Made by a program: the position numbers and the translations under genes. From Streptomyces sp. TG1A-60 (GTDB lineage Bacteria > Actinomycetota > Actinomycetes > Streptomycetales > Streptomycetaceae), in assembly GCF_037201975.1 (NCBI RefSeq), contig NZ_CP147520.1:7564001-7628000 (forward strand): a DNA stretch of 64,000 nt, written 5' to 3'. Below are positions 1 to 9,596 of this stretch, piece after piece (within the stretch, counting starts at the first letter, position 1; every line of letters starts with the position of its first letter). The notes below the pieces were generated by a model. The model worked only from the letters and a program-made list of their open reading frames with translations. It made no database searches and was not told the DNA's origin.

Positions 1-223
1 CGCCTTCATCGGGCTCGCCGCCCCCCACCTCGTCCGCCCGCTGCTCGGCGGCGACCACCGCCTTCTCGTGCCCGGCTGCCTCATCGCGGGACCCCTGCTC
101 CTGCTCACGGCCGACATCCTCGGCCGCCTGGTCATCCGCCCGGCGGAACTGGAGGTCGGCATCGTCACCGCGTTCCTCGGCGCCCCGCTGCTGGCCCTGC
201 TCGCGCGGAAGGCCGCCCGATGA
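1..223 (+). CDS. Iron-siderophore ABC transporter permease, FecCD family (3' end only)
   Basis: Only the last 73 codons are in the window, with the reading frame starting at base 2. The visible part is hydrophobic and carries the FecCD-type motif GLAAPHLVRPLLG near its start, the cytoplasmic segment that contacts the ATPase in the BtuC/FecD family. Its stop overlaps the start of the next permease (ATGA at 220-223), so the two membrane subunits are translationally coupled, as usual for siderophore importers. With the ATPase at 1535 and the lipoprotein at 2444 it forms a complete Fe(III)-siderophore importer. The promoter, and any iron box, lies upstream of the window. Confidence 0.9.
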   Translation, partial: AFIGLAAPHLVRPLLGGDHRLLVPGCLIAGPLLLLTADILGRLVIRPAELEVGIVTAFLGAPLLALLARKAAR

Positions 224-1269
224 CACTGACGTACAAGGCGGTCCCGCGACGGGACACGCGCCGCACGCCCGGCCGTGGCAGGCTTCTCACCTACGGCACG
301 ACCGGCCTCCTCACTCTGACCGTCCTGCTCACGGTATCCGTCTCCACGGGGGAGATGGACCTGCCCGCGTCCGTCGCGCTCCGCGCGCTGGCCGGACTCG
401 GCGACCCGGGCGACGTGCTGGTGGTACGGGAGTTCCGCGCTCCGCGCGCCGTCGCCGCCATCGTGGCCGGTGCCGGCCTGGGCGCGGCAGGCTGCGTCCT
501 GCAACGGCTCTTCCGTAACCCCCTCGCCTCCCCGGACGTGATGGGTGTGACCGGCGGAGCCTCGCTCGGCGCGGTCGCGCTGCTGGCCGCCGGGGCCTCC
601 CAACTGCTCATCCCGCTCGGCGCGCTGGCCGGCGGCATGCTGGCCGCCCTGCTGCTCGGTGTGTTCGCCTGGCGGTCCGGGCTCGCCGTCACCCGGCTCG
701 TCCTCACCGGTCTCGCCGTCCAGGCGGGCCTCGCCGCCGCCGTCAACCTGATGATCGTGCGCTTCCCGGCCGAACTCGCCGGCTCGGCACTCCAGTGGAC
801 GACCGGATCAGTGTACGGCCGCACCTGGACGGAGGTCTGGGGCGCGGGCGCGGCCGTGGTGCTCGCCCTGGCCGCCGCGCTGGTCACCAACCGCCGACTG
901 GCGCTGCTCGACCTGGGCGACGACTCGGCGGGCGCCCTCGGCCTCAACACCTCCGCCGCCCGCCTCCAACTCCTCCTCGTCGCCGTCACGCTGGCCTCGC
1001 TGGCGGCGGCCCTCGCCGGCCCGGTCACCTTCGTCGCCCTCGCCGTACCGCACGTCGTCCGCTTCCTCACCGGCCCGCCCACCGCCGCGACCCTCGCCCT
1101 GGCCGCCCTCACCGGAGCCGTCCTCCTCCTCGCCGCCGACCTGGTCGTCCAGCACCTCCTCCCGATCGAGGGTCTCCCGGTCGGCGCCGCCACCGCCACT
1201 CTCGGCGCCCCCTGGCTGCTGGTGCTGATGTTCCGGCAGAGCAAGCCGGTGCGGGGGAGCGGCACATGA
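220..1269 (+). CDS. Iron-siderophore ABC transporter permease, FecCD family
   Basis: A 349-residue polytopic membrane protein of the length usual for FecC/FecD/BtuC permeases. The family motif RNPLASPDVMGVTGGASLGA lies around residues 100-120 and the ATPase-contact motif GPVTFVALAVPHVVRFLTG near residue 270. It pairs with the preceding permease to form the channel through which the Fe(III)-siderophore is taken up using ATP hydrolysis. The ATG at 220 overlaps the previous stop. The stop at 1267-1269 is overlapped by a short Pro/Arg-rich frame (1266-1538) that precedes the ATPase. Confidence 0.93.
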   Translation: MTLTYKAVPRRDTRRTPGRGRLLTYGTTGLLTLTVLLTVSVSTGEMDLPASVALRALAGLGDPGDVLVVREFRAPRAVAAIVAGAGLGAAGCVLQRLFRNPLASPDVMGVTGGASLGAVALLAAGASQLLIPLGALAGGMLAALLLGVFAWRSGLAVTRLVLTGLAVQAGLAAAVNLMIVRFPAELAGSALQWTTGSVYGRTWTEVWGAGAAVVLALAAALVTNRRLALLDLGDDSAGALGLNTSAARLQLLLVAVTLASLAAALAGPVTFVALAVPHVVRFLTGPPTAATLALAALTGAVLLLAADLVVQHLLPIEGLPVGAATATLGAPWLLVLMFRQSKPVRGSGT

Positions 1270-1538
1270 ACGGACGGGAGAGCGCCGGCGCGCACGGTGG
1301 ACAGGGCGGGGACCTGGCCGCCCGTGACGCCCAGGCACACGAGCCCACCGAGAACACGTCCGCGCCCCGTGGTGAGGGGCGCGCCGCTCCGACGCCGAGT
1401 CCCCGCACCCGGTCGGCGCCGGGCAGCCGTGCGCGGCCGTCGCCGCCGGCCCGCTCCCACCGGGCCCCGACGACAACCCGTTGCCAACCTGCCGCCTCGT
1501 ACCGCCGCCCCACGCTCGCCCCCAGGAGCTTCGCATGA
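1266..1538 (+). CDS. Possible small hypothetical protein bridging permease and ATPase genes
   Basis: A 90-codon open frame whose ATG overlaps the permease stop (ATGA at 1266-1269) and whose stop overlaps the ATPase start (ATGA at 1535-1538). This double coupling is the only strong argument for it. The sequence is rich in Pro, Arg, Ala and Ser, has no recognisable domain, signal peptide or membrane segment, and about 83 per cent G/C at third positions, weaker than its neighbours. It may simply be an open spacer in GC-rich DNA. I do not recognise it. Confidence 0.3.
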   Translation: MNGRESAGAHGGQGGDLAARDAQAHEPTENTSAPRGEGRAAPTPSPRTRSAPGSRARPSPPARSHRAPTTTRCQPAASYRRPTLAPRSFA

Positions 1539-2356
1539 CCACCACCAACCAGCTCTCCACGCAGGGCCTGGACCTGCGCTACGGCGACCGGCTCGTGGTC
1601 GGCGGGCTCGACCTGACGCTGCCCGGCGGCGCCGTCACCGCGATCGTCGGCCCCAACGCCTGCGGCAAGTCGACCCTGTTGAGAGGGCTGAGCCGGCTGC
1701 TCGCACCCACCGCGGGCACGGTCACCCTGGACGGAGCCGACATCCACCGCGTGTCCGCACGCGCGCTGGCCCTGCGGATGGGGCTGCTGCCGCAGCAGCC
1801 GGTCACCCCGGAGGCGATCACCGTCGAGGCCCTCGTACGGCTCGGGCGGTACCCGCACCAGCGGCTGCTGAGCCCCTGGTCGGCCGCCGACCAGCAGGCC
1901 GTGGACGAGGCGCTGGAGCGCACCGGCACGGCGGAGCTGCGGGACCACCCGGTCGACCGGCTCTCCGGCGGACAGCGCCAACGCGCCTGGATCGCCCTGG
2001 CGTTGGCGCAGGACACCGAGCTGCTCCTGCTCGACGAACCGACCACCTTCCTCGACCTGCGGCACCAGCTCGACGTCCTCGACCTGGTCGCCGCCCTGCA
2101 CGCCGAGGCCGGCCGCACCGTGGTGATGGTGCTGCACGACCTCGGACAGGCCGCCCGTTACGCCGACCACATGGTCGTGCTCAAGGGCGGGCGCCTCGCA
2201 GCCACCGGCCCACCTGCCGACGTGCTCGACGCGGACCTGGTCAAATCCGTGTTCGACGTGGACTGCCGGGTCATCCCCGACCCGGAGACCGGGACACCGC
2301 TGGTCGTCCCCAGAGGCAACGCGGCACGGCACACCACCGCGCCCGCGACCTCCTGA
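1535..2356 (+). CDS. Iron-siderophore ABC transporter ATP-binding protein (FecE/FepC type)
   Basis: A 273-residue ATPase. Walker A is GPNACGKST at residues 39-47, the Q-loop is near residue 88, the ABC signature LSGGQRQRAW near 145, Walker B LLLLDEPT near 165 and the H-loop VLHDLGQ near 200. These and the length match FecE/FepC ATPases that power FecCD permeases. I chose the ATG at 1535 because an AGGAG ribosome site sits at 1524-1528 and the core fold starts right after; an upstream frame back to 1481 exists but lacks these signals. It belongs to the importer operon with the permeases and the lipoprotein at 2444. Confidence 0.93.
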   Translation: MTTTNQLSTQGLDLRYGDRLVVGGLDLTLPGGAVTAIVGPNACGKSTLLRGLSRLLAPTAGTVTLDGADIHRVSARALALRMGLLPQQPVTPEAITVEALVRLGRYPHQRLLSPWSAADQQAVDEALERTGTAELRDHPVDRLSGGQRQRAWIALALAQDTELLLLDEPTTFLDLRHQLDVLDLVAALHAEAGRTVVMVLHDLGQAARYADHMVVLKGGRLAATGPPADVLDADLVKSVFDVDCRVIPDPETGTPLVVPRGNAARHTTAPATS

Positions 2357-2443
2357 CCACTCATCCGCCACACCCGGCACATCACTGGAACCCAGGCACA
2401 CCCGGTTCACCCGTACTCCGTACGCCGAGAGAAGGACCACCTC

Positions 2444-3463
2444 ATGATGCTCAAGCGATCCCCCCTGCGCGGATTCGGCCGGCCCGCCGCCGCGCTGCTC
2501 GCCGTCGTGCTCGGCACGGGCGTCCTGGCCGCCTGCGGCAACGACGACTCGGCGAAGGAGAGCGACACCGCCCAGGCCGGCGCCGACGGCGCCGCCTTCC
2601 CGCGTACCCTCAACACCGTGATGGGTGACGTCGAGATCCCGTCCCGGCCGAAGAAGGTCGTCGTCCTCGACACCGGTGAGCTGGACGACGTCACCCTGCT
2701 CGGCATCGACCCGGTCGGCGCCGTCGCCCCGCACTTCAAGACCGAGGGCGGCTTCCCGACGTACCTCGAAGGCGACCTCAAGAACACCGTGGACGTCGGA
2801 CCGCTCCTGGAGCCGAACCTGGAGAAGATCGCCTCCCTCGAGCCCGACCTCATCCTGTCGTCCAAGGTCCGCCACGAGAAGGTCTACGACAAGCTCAGCG
2901 CCATCGCCCCGACCGTGTTCACCGAGACCACCGGTGGTGTGTGGAAGGAGAACCTCAAGGTCCACGCCGAGGCACTCGGCCTGGAGGACGAGGCCGAGGC
3001 CGAGCTGAAGGAGTACGAGACGCGGGCCAAGGCCCTCGGTACGGCCATAGAGAAGAAGGACGGCGCCATGCCGACCGTCTCCGTGGTCCGCTTCGTCGCC
3101 GGCCCGACCCGCCTGTACGCCTCCAACTCCTACAGCGGTGTCGTCCTGAACGACATCGGCTTCCAGCGCCCGAAGTCGCAGATCTCCGACGATCCGGCCG
3201 TGACGATGAAGGACGTCAGCGCCGAGGAGATCGATCAGGCCGACGCCGACCTGGTCTTCGTCACCACCGCCGACACCCCGGACAAGACCCAGCAGAAGCA
3301 GGTCACCTCCAACCCGGTCTGGAGGGACCTGCCCGCCGTCAAGGACGGCAAGGTCTTCGAGGTCCCGGACGAGACCTGGATGTCGGGCATCGGTGTCCAG
3401 GCGGCCGAGGAGATGCTCGCCGACGTGGCGAAGGCCACCGGCGTCGAGCTGCCGAAGCAGTAA
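2444..3463 (+). CDS. Iron-siderophore-binding lipoprotein (FecB/FhuD type)
   Basis: A 339-residue extracytoplasmic binding protein. The N-terminus has a basic start, a hydrophobic core and the lipobox LAAC with Cys31, so it should be a membrane-anchored lipoprotein. A low-complexity linker follows, then the periplasmic-binding-protein fold typical of Fe3+-siderophore binding (for example RPKKVVVLDTGELDDVTLLG). It delivers the ferric siderophore to the FecCD permeases. The ribosome site GAGAAGGA precedes two adjacent ATGs (2444 and 2447), either of which could be used. The siderophore biosynthesis genes begin about 280 bases downstream, suggesting import and synthesis of the same compound. Confidence 0.93.
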   Translation: MMLKRSPLRGFGRPAAALLAVVLGTGVLAACGNDDSAKESDTAQAGADGAAFPRTLNTVMGDVEIPSRPKKVVVLDTGELDDVTLLGIDPVGAVAPHFKTEGGFPTYLEGDLKNTVDVGPLLEPNLEKIASLEPDLILSSKVRHEKVYDKLSAIAPTVFTETTGGVWKENLKVHAEALGLEDEAEAELKEYETRAKALGTAIEKKDGAMPTVSVVRFVAGPTRLYASNSYSGVVLNDIGFQRPKSQISDDPAVTMKDVSAEEIDQADADLVFVTTADTPDKTQQKQVTSNPVWRDLPAVKDGKVFEVPDETWMSGIGVQAAEEMLADVAKATGVELPKQ

Positions 3464-3744
3464 CTCGCGCGGTTCCAGGCCCTGTCCGACGATCCCTGCC
3501 TGCCTCACGACGTCATTCGCTCTCTCGCCGCGCCGGGCGGCGGGACCAAGTACGCCCACGTACGAGGGTCCACGCCAGGCACGGCGGGAGCACGCGCCCA
3601 CGCGGACTTCAGCCGCCGGCGCGACCGGCGCACGGCCGCCCTCCGGGCGACGACGGCAGGGGTCGGACAGGCCCCGGGCGGGCCCACCACGAGACGGTCC
3701 CCCACCGACCCCCCACTCGCCTAGCGGAAGTCGTGCACCACCCC
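3464..3744 (+). other. Intergenic gap between siderophore import and biosynthesis genes
   Basis: About 280 bases with no supported gene. The forward frames that cross it are extensions of the flanking genes. I saw no iron-box palindrome and no convincing terminator hairpin here. The region could carry a promoter for the biosynthesis genes, but no clear -35/-10 pair stands out. Confidence 0.5.
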
Positions 3745-4935
3745 ATGCGTCTGTACCTGCTCGCCCTGAACCCCACCGACTCCGTCACCGAAGGCTTCCT
3801 GCCGGCCGCCGCCCGGCTCGGCCTGGACGTCACCGTCCTCACCGACCAGCCCGACGCCCACCGCGCCGCCTACCCCGAGATCGAGGTCCTCGACTGCGAC
3901 GTACGCGACTTCCGCGCCGTCGTCACCCGGATCTCCACCCGCCACCGCCCGGACGCGGTCTTCACCAACAGCGACCACCTCCAGACCCAGGCCGCGCTGG
4001 CCGCCCAGTACTTCGGGCTCCCCGGCAAGGACTGGCGGGCCACGCTGCGCAGCAAGGACAAGGGCGAGATGCGCCGACATCTGGCCGCCGCCGGAGCGGA
4101 CACCGTCTGGTCCGCCGAGATCACCGGTCCGGCCCACCTCACCGGCCCCCTCGTCGTCGACGCCCCCTACCCCTGCGTCGTCAAGCCCCGCGAGGGCGTC
4201 GCCAGCGAGGACGTCGTACTGGTCGACACCGCCGAGGACCTCGTGGCACGCGGCAAGGAGATCCTGACCCGCCGCCCCGGTGCCCCCCTCGTCGTCGAGG
4301 AGTACCTGCCCGGCGAACTCCTCACCCTGGAGACCCTCGGCGACGGCCGCGTCCGGCACGTCCTCGGCGGTTTCCACACCGAGCTGTCACCGCCGCCGTA
4401 CTTCATCGAGGAACGGCTGCGCTTCGTCCCGGCCCACCCCGAGCCGGTCGTCACGCAGATCCTCGCCCAACTCGACGCGCTGGGCGTCGGATTCGGCGCC
4501 TGCCACACCGAGTTCGTGGTCCACGACGGCAGGGCCCGCATCATCGAGGTCAACTACCGTGCCATCGGCGACCAGTGCGACCTGCTGCTCGCCCAGCTCC
4601 TCGACCTCCCGCTCTTCGAGCACATCCTCCGCACCCACCTCGGAGAACCGCTGCCCGCCGACCTGGAGTTCCGCCGCGACGGCGCGGCCCGCCTGGAGTA
4701 CCCGAGTGCCGAGCGGGCGGGCACACTCGTCGCCGCCCCCGCCGCGAGCGAACTCACCGTCGACGGCGTGCACCTGACCTACCGTCCGCTCCGCGAGGTC
4801 GGCGAACGGCACGAGCTGTACCGGACCAACCGCGACTACCTCGGCGTCCTGCGCGCCACCGGCACCGGCCAGGAAACCGTCGACCGGGTGGCGGCGGACT
4901 TCCTCGCCGCACAGCGCTGGGAGATCCAGCCGTGA
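3745..4935 (+). CDS. ATP-grasp amide ligase of siderophore biosynthesis (PvsA/XssA-like)
   Basis: A 396-residue ATP-grasp protein. The N-terminal part is a Rossmann-like pre-ATP-grasp domain (residues about 1-95), followed by the ATP-binding core with CVVKPREG near residue 150 and VVEEYLPGE near 187, and the metal-binding end RIIEVNYRAIGDQ near 270. ATP-grasp ligases join a carboxylate, through an acyl-phosphate, to an amine. Position and order (ATP-grasp, IucA/IucC, MFS, IucA/IucC, PLP decarboxylase) match PvsA of the vibrioferrin locus, so it probably forms one amide of an NIS siderophore. A GTG at 3733 in the same frame is an alternative start. Its stop overlaps the next gene (GTGA, 4932-4935). 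The substrate is an inference. Confidence 0.85.
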   Translation: MRLYLLALNPTDSVTEGFLPAAARLGLDVTVLTDQPDAHRAAYPEIEVLDCDVRDFRAVVTRISTRHRPDAVFTNSDHLQTQAALAAQYFGLPGKDWRATLRSKDKGEMRRHLAAAGADTVWSAEITGPAHLTGPLVVDAPYPCVVKPREGVASEDVVLVDTAEDLVARGKEILTRRPGAPLVVEEYLPGELLTLETLGDGRVRHVLGGFHTELSPPPYFIEERLRFVPAHPEPVVTQILAQLDALGVGFGACHTEFVVHDGRARIIEVNYRAIGDQCDLLLAQLLDLPLFEHILRTHLGEPLPADLEFRRDGAARLEYPSAERAGTLVAAPAASELTVDGVHLTYRPLREVGERHELYRTNRDYLGVLRATGTGQETVDRVAADFLAAQRWEIQP

Positions 4936-6704
4936 CCGCCGCCGCAGCCGAGACCACCGCCGCCCCGTCCGCACCCGCGGGCGCCACCGAAGCCGAACTG
5001 CTCACCCGCGTGCTCGGCGCCCTCCTCCGCGAGGACGTCGTCGGCCTGCGCACCCGCAGCACACTCGTCCACCGCCCGGACGGCCCCTGGCTCCGCCTGC
5101 CCGTCGACGGCGACGACGCCCTGCTGCTGCCGGTCGCCGAGGACGGATTCCAGCACGCGTACGCCGCCCGGATGCCCCAGCTCGTCCGGGAGCCGGCCGG
5201 CACCCACCTCACGACCTGCGACACCGTCCTCGCCGAACTGCGCGCACTCGCCGAGCCCGTCGACCGCGACGGCTTCGACGCCTTCGCCGAGGAGTGCCGT
5301 CAGACGCTCGCGACGATGCGGCTGCACGAGACGACACGGAAGGAGACGGCCGACGGGCTCACCGAGCTCTACGGCACCGACCTGGCCGACTGGACGGGGC
5401 TGCGCGGCAGCCTCGCGTACGAGACCCTCGCCGCGCGGCTCGACCACCCCGTCTACCCGACCGCGCGCGGTCGCTCGGGCCTGGACGAGGAGCAACTACG
5501 CGGCTTCGCGCCGGAGTTCCACCCGAGTTTCGCGCTGAACTGGCTCGCCCTCCCCCGGGAGTCGGTCACCGTCGCCGGGCAACTCCCGGACGGCTGGCCC
5601 ACCCCCTCCGGGCTCGGTCTCGCGGACCTCGACCACACCCATGTCGCCCTGCCCGTCCATCCGCTGACCGTGGGCGCGCCGCTCGACGCGGCGCTGCGCG
5701 AGGCGGGACTCGCGGGCCGGGCGGTACTCGCCGACCGGGCGTACCTCCCCGTCGTACCCACCCTGTCGATGCGGACGGTCGCCCCGGCCGCCGCGCCCTC
5801 CCTGCACCTCAAACTGCCCCTGGCCACCGCCACGCTGGGCATGCGCAACAAGCGCTCCATCAAGCCCGGCACCCTCGTCGACGGCGCGGCCGGACAGCGG
5901 CTGCTGGCAGCCGTGATCGAGCGGGAACCCCGTTTCAAGGACCGGGTGCTGCACGCCGACGAGACGGTGTACGCGCACGCCGGGCACGAACTCCTCGCCG
6001 TCCTGTGCCGCCGCTACCCGACGGACCTCGACGACCGCGTCGTCGTCCCCATGGCCGCCCTGCTCGCCGAGGCACCCGGCGGGGGACTGGTCGTCGACCA
6101 CCTCGCCGACCGCTTCCACGGCGGTGACACGACCGCCCTGCTGGACGCCGTGCTCACTGTGCTGTTCGACTGGCAGACCACGCTCTTCGGCTACGGGATC
6201 GCCCTGGAGTCGCACCAGCAGAACGTCTCCCTGGTGTTCGGCCCCGAGCCAGGCGAGCTGCGGCTGCTGCTGAAGGACAACGACGGGCCGCGCGTCAACA
6301 GCACCCGGCTGGCCGCCACCCTCGGTGACGGCGGCGGGAACCGGGGCTTCCACGACGCGCGGACCTTCGCCCCGGACGACCGGGCGGTGGCCGACCTGTT
6401 CACCACCATCACCGTCCATCTCTGCGCCGGCGCCTACGCGTTCGGCCTCGCCCGCCACGGCCGCGCACCGCTGCCGGACCTGCTGCGCCTCGTCCGCGAC
6501 CGGCTCACCGAGGCCGTCGACCGGCTCGGCACAGACGCGGCGGCCGTGCTGCGCCGGCGGGTGCTGACCGCGCCCGAACTGCCGGTGAAGGCGATGGTGA
6601 CCGCCGGGACCCTGCTCAGCAAGGAGCGGTCGGGCGCCGCCGACATCAACAAGCACTACACCACGGGGCCCAACTACCTGCTGGTGGACGGTGGTGCGGC
6701 ATGA
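4932..6704 (+). CDS. NRPS-independent siderophore synthetase, IucA/IucC family (PvsB-like)
   Basis: A 590-residue NIS synthetase that adenylates a carboxylate (citrate or a citrate conjugate) and condenses it with an amine or alcohol. Family signs visible are the HP-x-x-RGRSG type segment around residue 180 (YPTARGRSGL), LKLPLATATLGMRNKRSIKPG near 305, ALESHQQN near 425 and KDNDGPR near 445, then the FhuF-like C-terminal domain ending in KAMVTAGTLLSKERSG. Length is usual for the family (580-620). The GTG start overlaps the ATP-grasp stop and its own stop overlaps the exporter start, so all are coupled. The specific substrate cannot be read from sequence alone. Confidence 0.92.
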   Translation: MTAAAAETTAAPSAPAGATEAELLTRVLGALLREDVVGLRTRSTLVHRPDGPWLRLPVDGDDALLLPVAEDGFQHAYAARMPQLVREPAGTHLTTCDTVLAELRALAEPVDRDGFDAFAEECRQTLATMRLHETTRKETADGLTELYGTDLADWTGLRGSLAYETLAARLDHPVYPTARGRSGLDEEQLRGFAPEFHPSFALNWLALPRESVTVAGQLPDGWPTPSGLGLADLDHTHVALPVHPLTVGAPLDAALREAGLAGRAVLADRAYLPVVPTLSMRTVAPAAAPSLHLKLPLATATLGMRNKRSIKPGTLVDGAAGQRLLAAVIEREPRFKDRVLHADETVYAHAGHELLAVLCRRYPTDLDDRVVVPMAALLAEAPGGGLVVDHLADRFHGGDTTALLDAVLTVLFDWQTTLFGYGIALESHQQNVSLVFGPEPGELRLLLKDNDGPRVNSTRLAATLGDGGGNRGFHDARTFAPDDRAVADLFTTITVHLCAGAYAFGLARHGRAPLPDLLRLVRDRLTEAVDRLGTDAAAVLRRRVLTAPELPVKAMVTAGTLLSKERSGAADINKHYTTGPNYLLVDGGAA

Positions 6705-7894
6705 CAGCCGCGGCGCCCCCGATGGCCCGCCCCACGTTCGGCCGCCGCCAGGTGCACGCCGTGGCCGCCTGCTACTTCGTGGCGTCGTTCGCCGCGCTGG
6801 GGCTGCCGCCGTACTTCACCCGGATACTGCCGGAGCTCGGCGACGGGGCAGCCGACTGGGCCGGTGTGCTGTACGTGGTCCCCACCGTGTTCAGCGCGAT
6901 CGCGGCACCCCTGTGGGGTCGGCTCGCCGACCGCTTCGGACGCAAACGGCTGCTGCTGCGCGCCCAGTTGGGCCTCGCCGTCTCCTTCCTGCTCGCCGGC
7001 TGGGCCGACTCGCTCACCGTGTTCACGGTGGCGCTGGTGCTCCAGGGCATCCTCGGCGGGACCTTCGCGGCCTCCAACGGCTACCTGGGCGCCGCCCTGG
7101 AGGGGCCGCGCCTGTCGAGGGCGCTCACCCTCATGCAGGGCAGCGCGCGGGCCGCCCTCGTGTTCGCGCCGATCGTCGTCGGCGCGCTGTCACCCTGGAT
7201 GTCCCCGCACCGCCAGTACGCCCTCCTCGCGCTGCTCCCGCTCGCAGCGGCCCTCCTCCTGGCCGCCCTGCCCGAACCGGGGGAGACCGGCACGACCGAA
7301 CCGGAGGAGCCGGAGAGCACCGACGTCGCCCCCGTGGCCGCGCTGCGCAGGCTCTACGCGCTGGAGTTCGCCTTCGTGTTCTCCACCGTCATCTCCTTCC
7401 CCTACCTGATATCCCTCGTCGAGGAACGCCTTCCGGGCGCCTCCACCGCCCTCTCCGGCCTGCTCTTCGCGCTGCCGCACCTCTGCTACCTGGTCTCGGC
7501 GATGGCGGTGCACCGCGCGCTGCGCACCCGCCCCCGGCACGGCATGGCCGCCGGCTTCGCACTCATCGCCCTCGGCCTGGCCGGCCACGGCGTCGCCGAC
7601 ACCCTGCCCACGCTGGTCGCCGTACGGCTGCTGCTCGGCGCGGGCCTCACCCTCGGCATGGTCGGCCTGTCGGTCCTGGCCGCCGAGTGCGCCCGGGGCC
7701 GCGCCCCCGGCGGGATGTTCGGCTCGCTGGAGTTCTTCTCCAAGGCCGGCGCCGTCGCCGCCGGAATCACCGCCGCCGTGGGCAGCGCCCGGTTCGGCCC
7801 CACCGCGCCGGTGCTGATAGGCGGCGGCATCGCCACCCTCACCGTCCTCGCGACCCTCCTGCCCCCACGCCCGCGTATCCGCTGGAGCCACTGA
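6701..7894 (+). CDS. MFS exporter, likely siderophore efflux (PvsC-like)
   Basis: A 397-residue major facilitator protein with about 12 predicted membrane segments. The family loop motif GRLADRFGRKR occurs between segments 2 and 3 (near residue 80). Its place between the two NIS synthetases, overlapping both by ATGA/TGATG, matches PvsC and SbnD, which export the finished citrate siderophore. Export of the siderophore made here is inferred from context. Confidence 0.9.
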   Translation: MTAAAPPMARPTFGRRQVHAVAACYFVASFAALGLPPYFTRILPELGDGAADWAGVLYVVPTVFSAIAAPLWGRLADRFGRKRLLLRAQLGLAVSFLLAGWADSLTVFTVALVLQGILGGTFAASNGYLGAALEGPRLSRALTLMQGSARAALVFAPIVVGALSPWMSPHRQYALLALLPLAAALLLAALPEPGETGTTEPEEPESTDVAPVAALRRLYALEFAFVFSTVISFPYLISLVEERLPGASTALSGLLFALPHLCYLVSAMAVHRALRTRPRHGMAAGFALIALGLAGHGVADTLPTLVAVRLLLGAGLTLGMVGLSVLAAECARGRAPGGMFGSLEFFSKAGAVAAGITAAVGSARFGPTAPVLIGGGIATLTVLATLLPPRPRIRWSH

Positions 7895-9596
7895 TGCCCC
7901 CGCTCACCGACTCGCTCGGTACCACCCACCTCCCCACCGCCGACGACGCGGTGGCCCACACCCTCCTCAACTGCCTGCTGCGCGAGGTCTCCGGCCCCGA
8001 ACACCAGACCGCCGTCATCGACGGCCACCTGCTGCTGCGCCTGCCCCGCCGAGGCCTGCTGCTCCGTGTGGCCCTGCGCCGCACGTCCCTGCTGGGCGCC
8101 CACCGCTTCACCGGCGCCGTCCAGGAGCAGACCGACGCCGCCTGGAGCGCACTCGACTGGCGCCGTCTCGCCGAGTACACGCACGACGAACTGTCGCTGC
8201 GCACCGGCGTGCGCAACGACGAGTTCCTGCGCCAGATCGACTCCAGCCACCGCACCCTCGCCACCGCGCTCGCCACCCGCGAGTCCGCCGCGCACGGGCT
8301 CCCGGACTACCTCGCCTCCGAGCAGTCCCTGCTGTTCGGGCACCGCTTCCACCCCACGCCCAAGGCCCGCACGGGCGACGCCGACGCCTGGCAGGCCTAC
8401 GCCCCCGAGGCCGGCGCCTCCTTCCTCCTGCGCCACCTCGCCGTCCGCGAGCACCTGATCGCCGAGGAGAGCGCCGAGACGGGCGCCACCGCCGTCCTCG
8501 ACCGGGAGCACGGCGACATCCCCGAGGGCTACCGGCTGCTGCCCGCCCACCCCTGGCAGTACGAGATGCTGCGCGAGCACCGGCTGCTGCGCGAGGCCCT
8601 CGGCCGCGGCGACATCCTCGACCTCGGCCCCGGCGGCCGGGAGTACGCGGCCACCGCCTCCGTGCGCACCCTCTTCGACGGCGACTCCTTCCTGAAGTTC
8701 AGCCTCAACGTCCGCATCACCAACTGCCTGCGCAAGAACGCCAGTTACGAACTCTCCGGCGCCGTCGCCCTCACCCGGCTCCTCGGCCCGGCCCTCGCCG
8801 ACCTTCAGACCCGCTTCCCCGGCAGCGCGATGCTCCGCGAACCCGCCTACCGCAGCCTCGCCGTGCCCGGCCCCGACGGCACCCCCGACCGGGCCCTCCT
8901 CGAAGGCTTCGGCGTGATCGTCCGTGAGGGACTGTCCCGGCGCCTGCTGCCCGGCACCACCCCACTGCTCGCGGCGGCCGTCGCCGACGAGTACCCGACC
9001 AGCGCCGCCCACATCTCCCGCCTCCTGGACGGAGCGGGCCCCGAGGCCGCCCTGGACTGGTGGAAGGCCTACCTCCGTCTCCTGGTCCCGCCCGTGCTCT
9101 CCGCCTACTTCGACCACGGCCTCGTCCTGGAACCCCACCTCCAGAACGTTCTCGTCTGCGTCGACACCGACGGCATGCCCGCCCAGGTCCTCTTCCGCGA
9201 CCTGGAGGGCACCAAGCTCGTCCCCGACCACCACACCGACGCCCTCGCCGCACTTGCCCCCGAGGTCGCCGGCCCGCTGTCGTACGACGCCCAGCGCGGC
9301 TGGGACCGCGTCGTGTACTGCCTGCTCGTCAACCACGTCGCCGAGCTGCTCGCCGCCCTCGCCGACCTGCACCCACAGGCCGAGGCCGGCCTGTGGGCGG
9401 CGGTCCGTGCCACCCTCCGGGCCTACGCCGACGAAGAGGGCTGCCCGCCCCGCCTCGCCGCGCTGCTCGCCGGGGTGCCCCTGCCGGCGAAGACCAATCT
9501 GCTGACCCGCTGGGAACGCAAGGCCGACCGCGAGGCCGGCTACGTCCGCCTGCCCTCCCCCTCGCCGAAGACGTCCTCCGCTGGAGCCCCCGATGA
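7894..9596 (+). CDS. Second NIS siderophore synthetase, IucA/IucC family (PvsD-like), apparent 3' frameshift
   Basis: Reads cleanly as an IucA/IucC synthetase from the ATG at 7894 (overlapping the exporter stop). Motifs are FGHRFHPTPKARTG near residue 150, LPAHPWQYEMLREH near 215, TASVRTLFDGDSFLKFSLN near 255, LEPHLQNVLV near 410 and FRDLEGTKLV near 430. At the C-terminus the frame does not stop: as given it runs on to 10842, antisensing nothing but overlapping the whole next gene. Adding one C to the C5 run at 9557-9561 gives a normal ending, LAEDVLRWSPR then TGA at 9594-9596, which overlaps the decarboxylase ATG just as every other junction in this operon does. I therefore annotate 7894-9596 with a one-base deletion, either a sequencing error or a late mutation that would extend the protein. 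Confidence 0.88.

Noticed and set aside
1109..3601. Long minus-strand frame of 830 codons
   Set aside because: Antisense to the ABC transporter genes; Gly/Arg-rich without motifs, as expected for GC-rich shadow frames.
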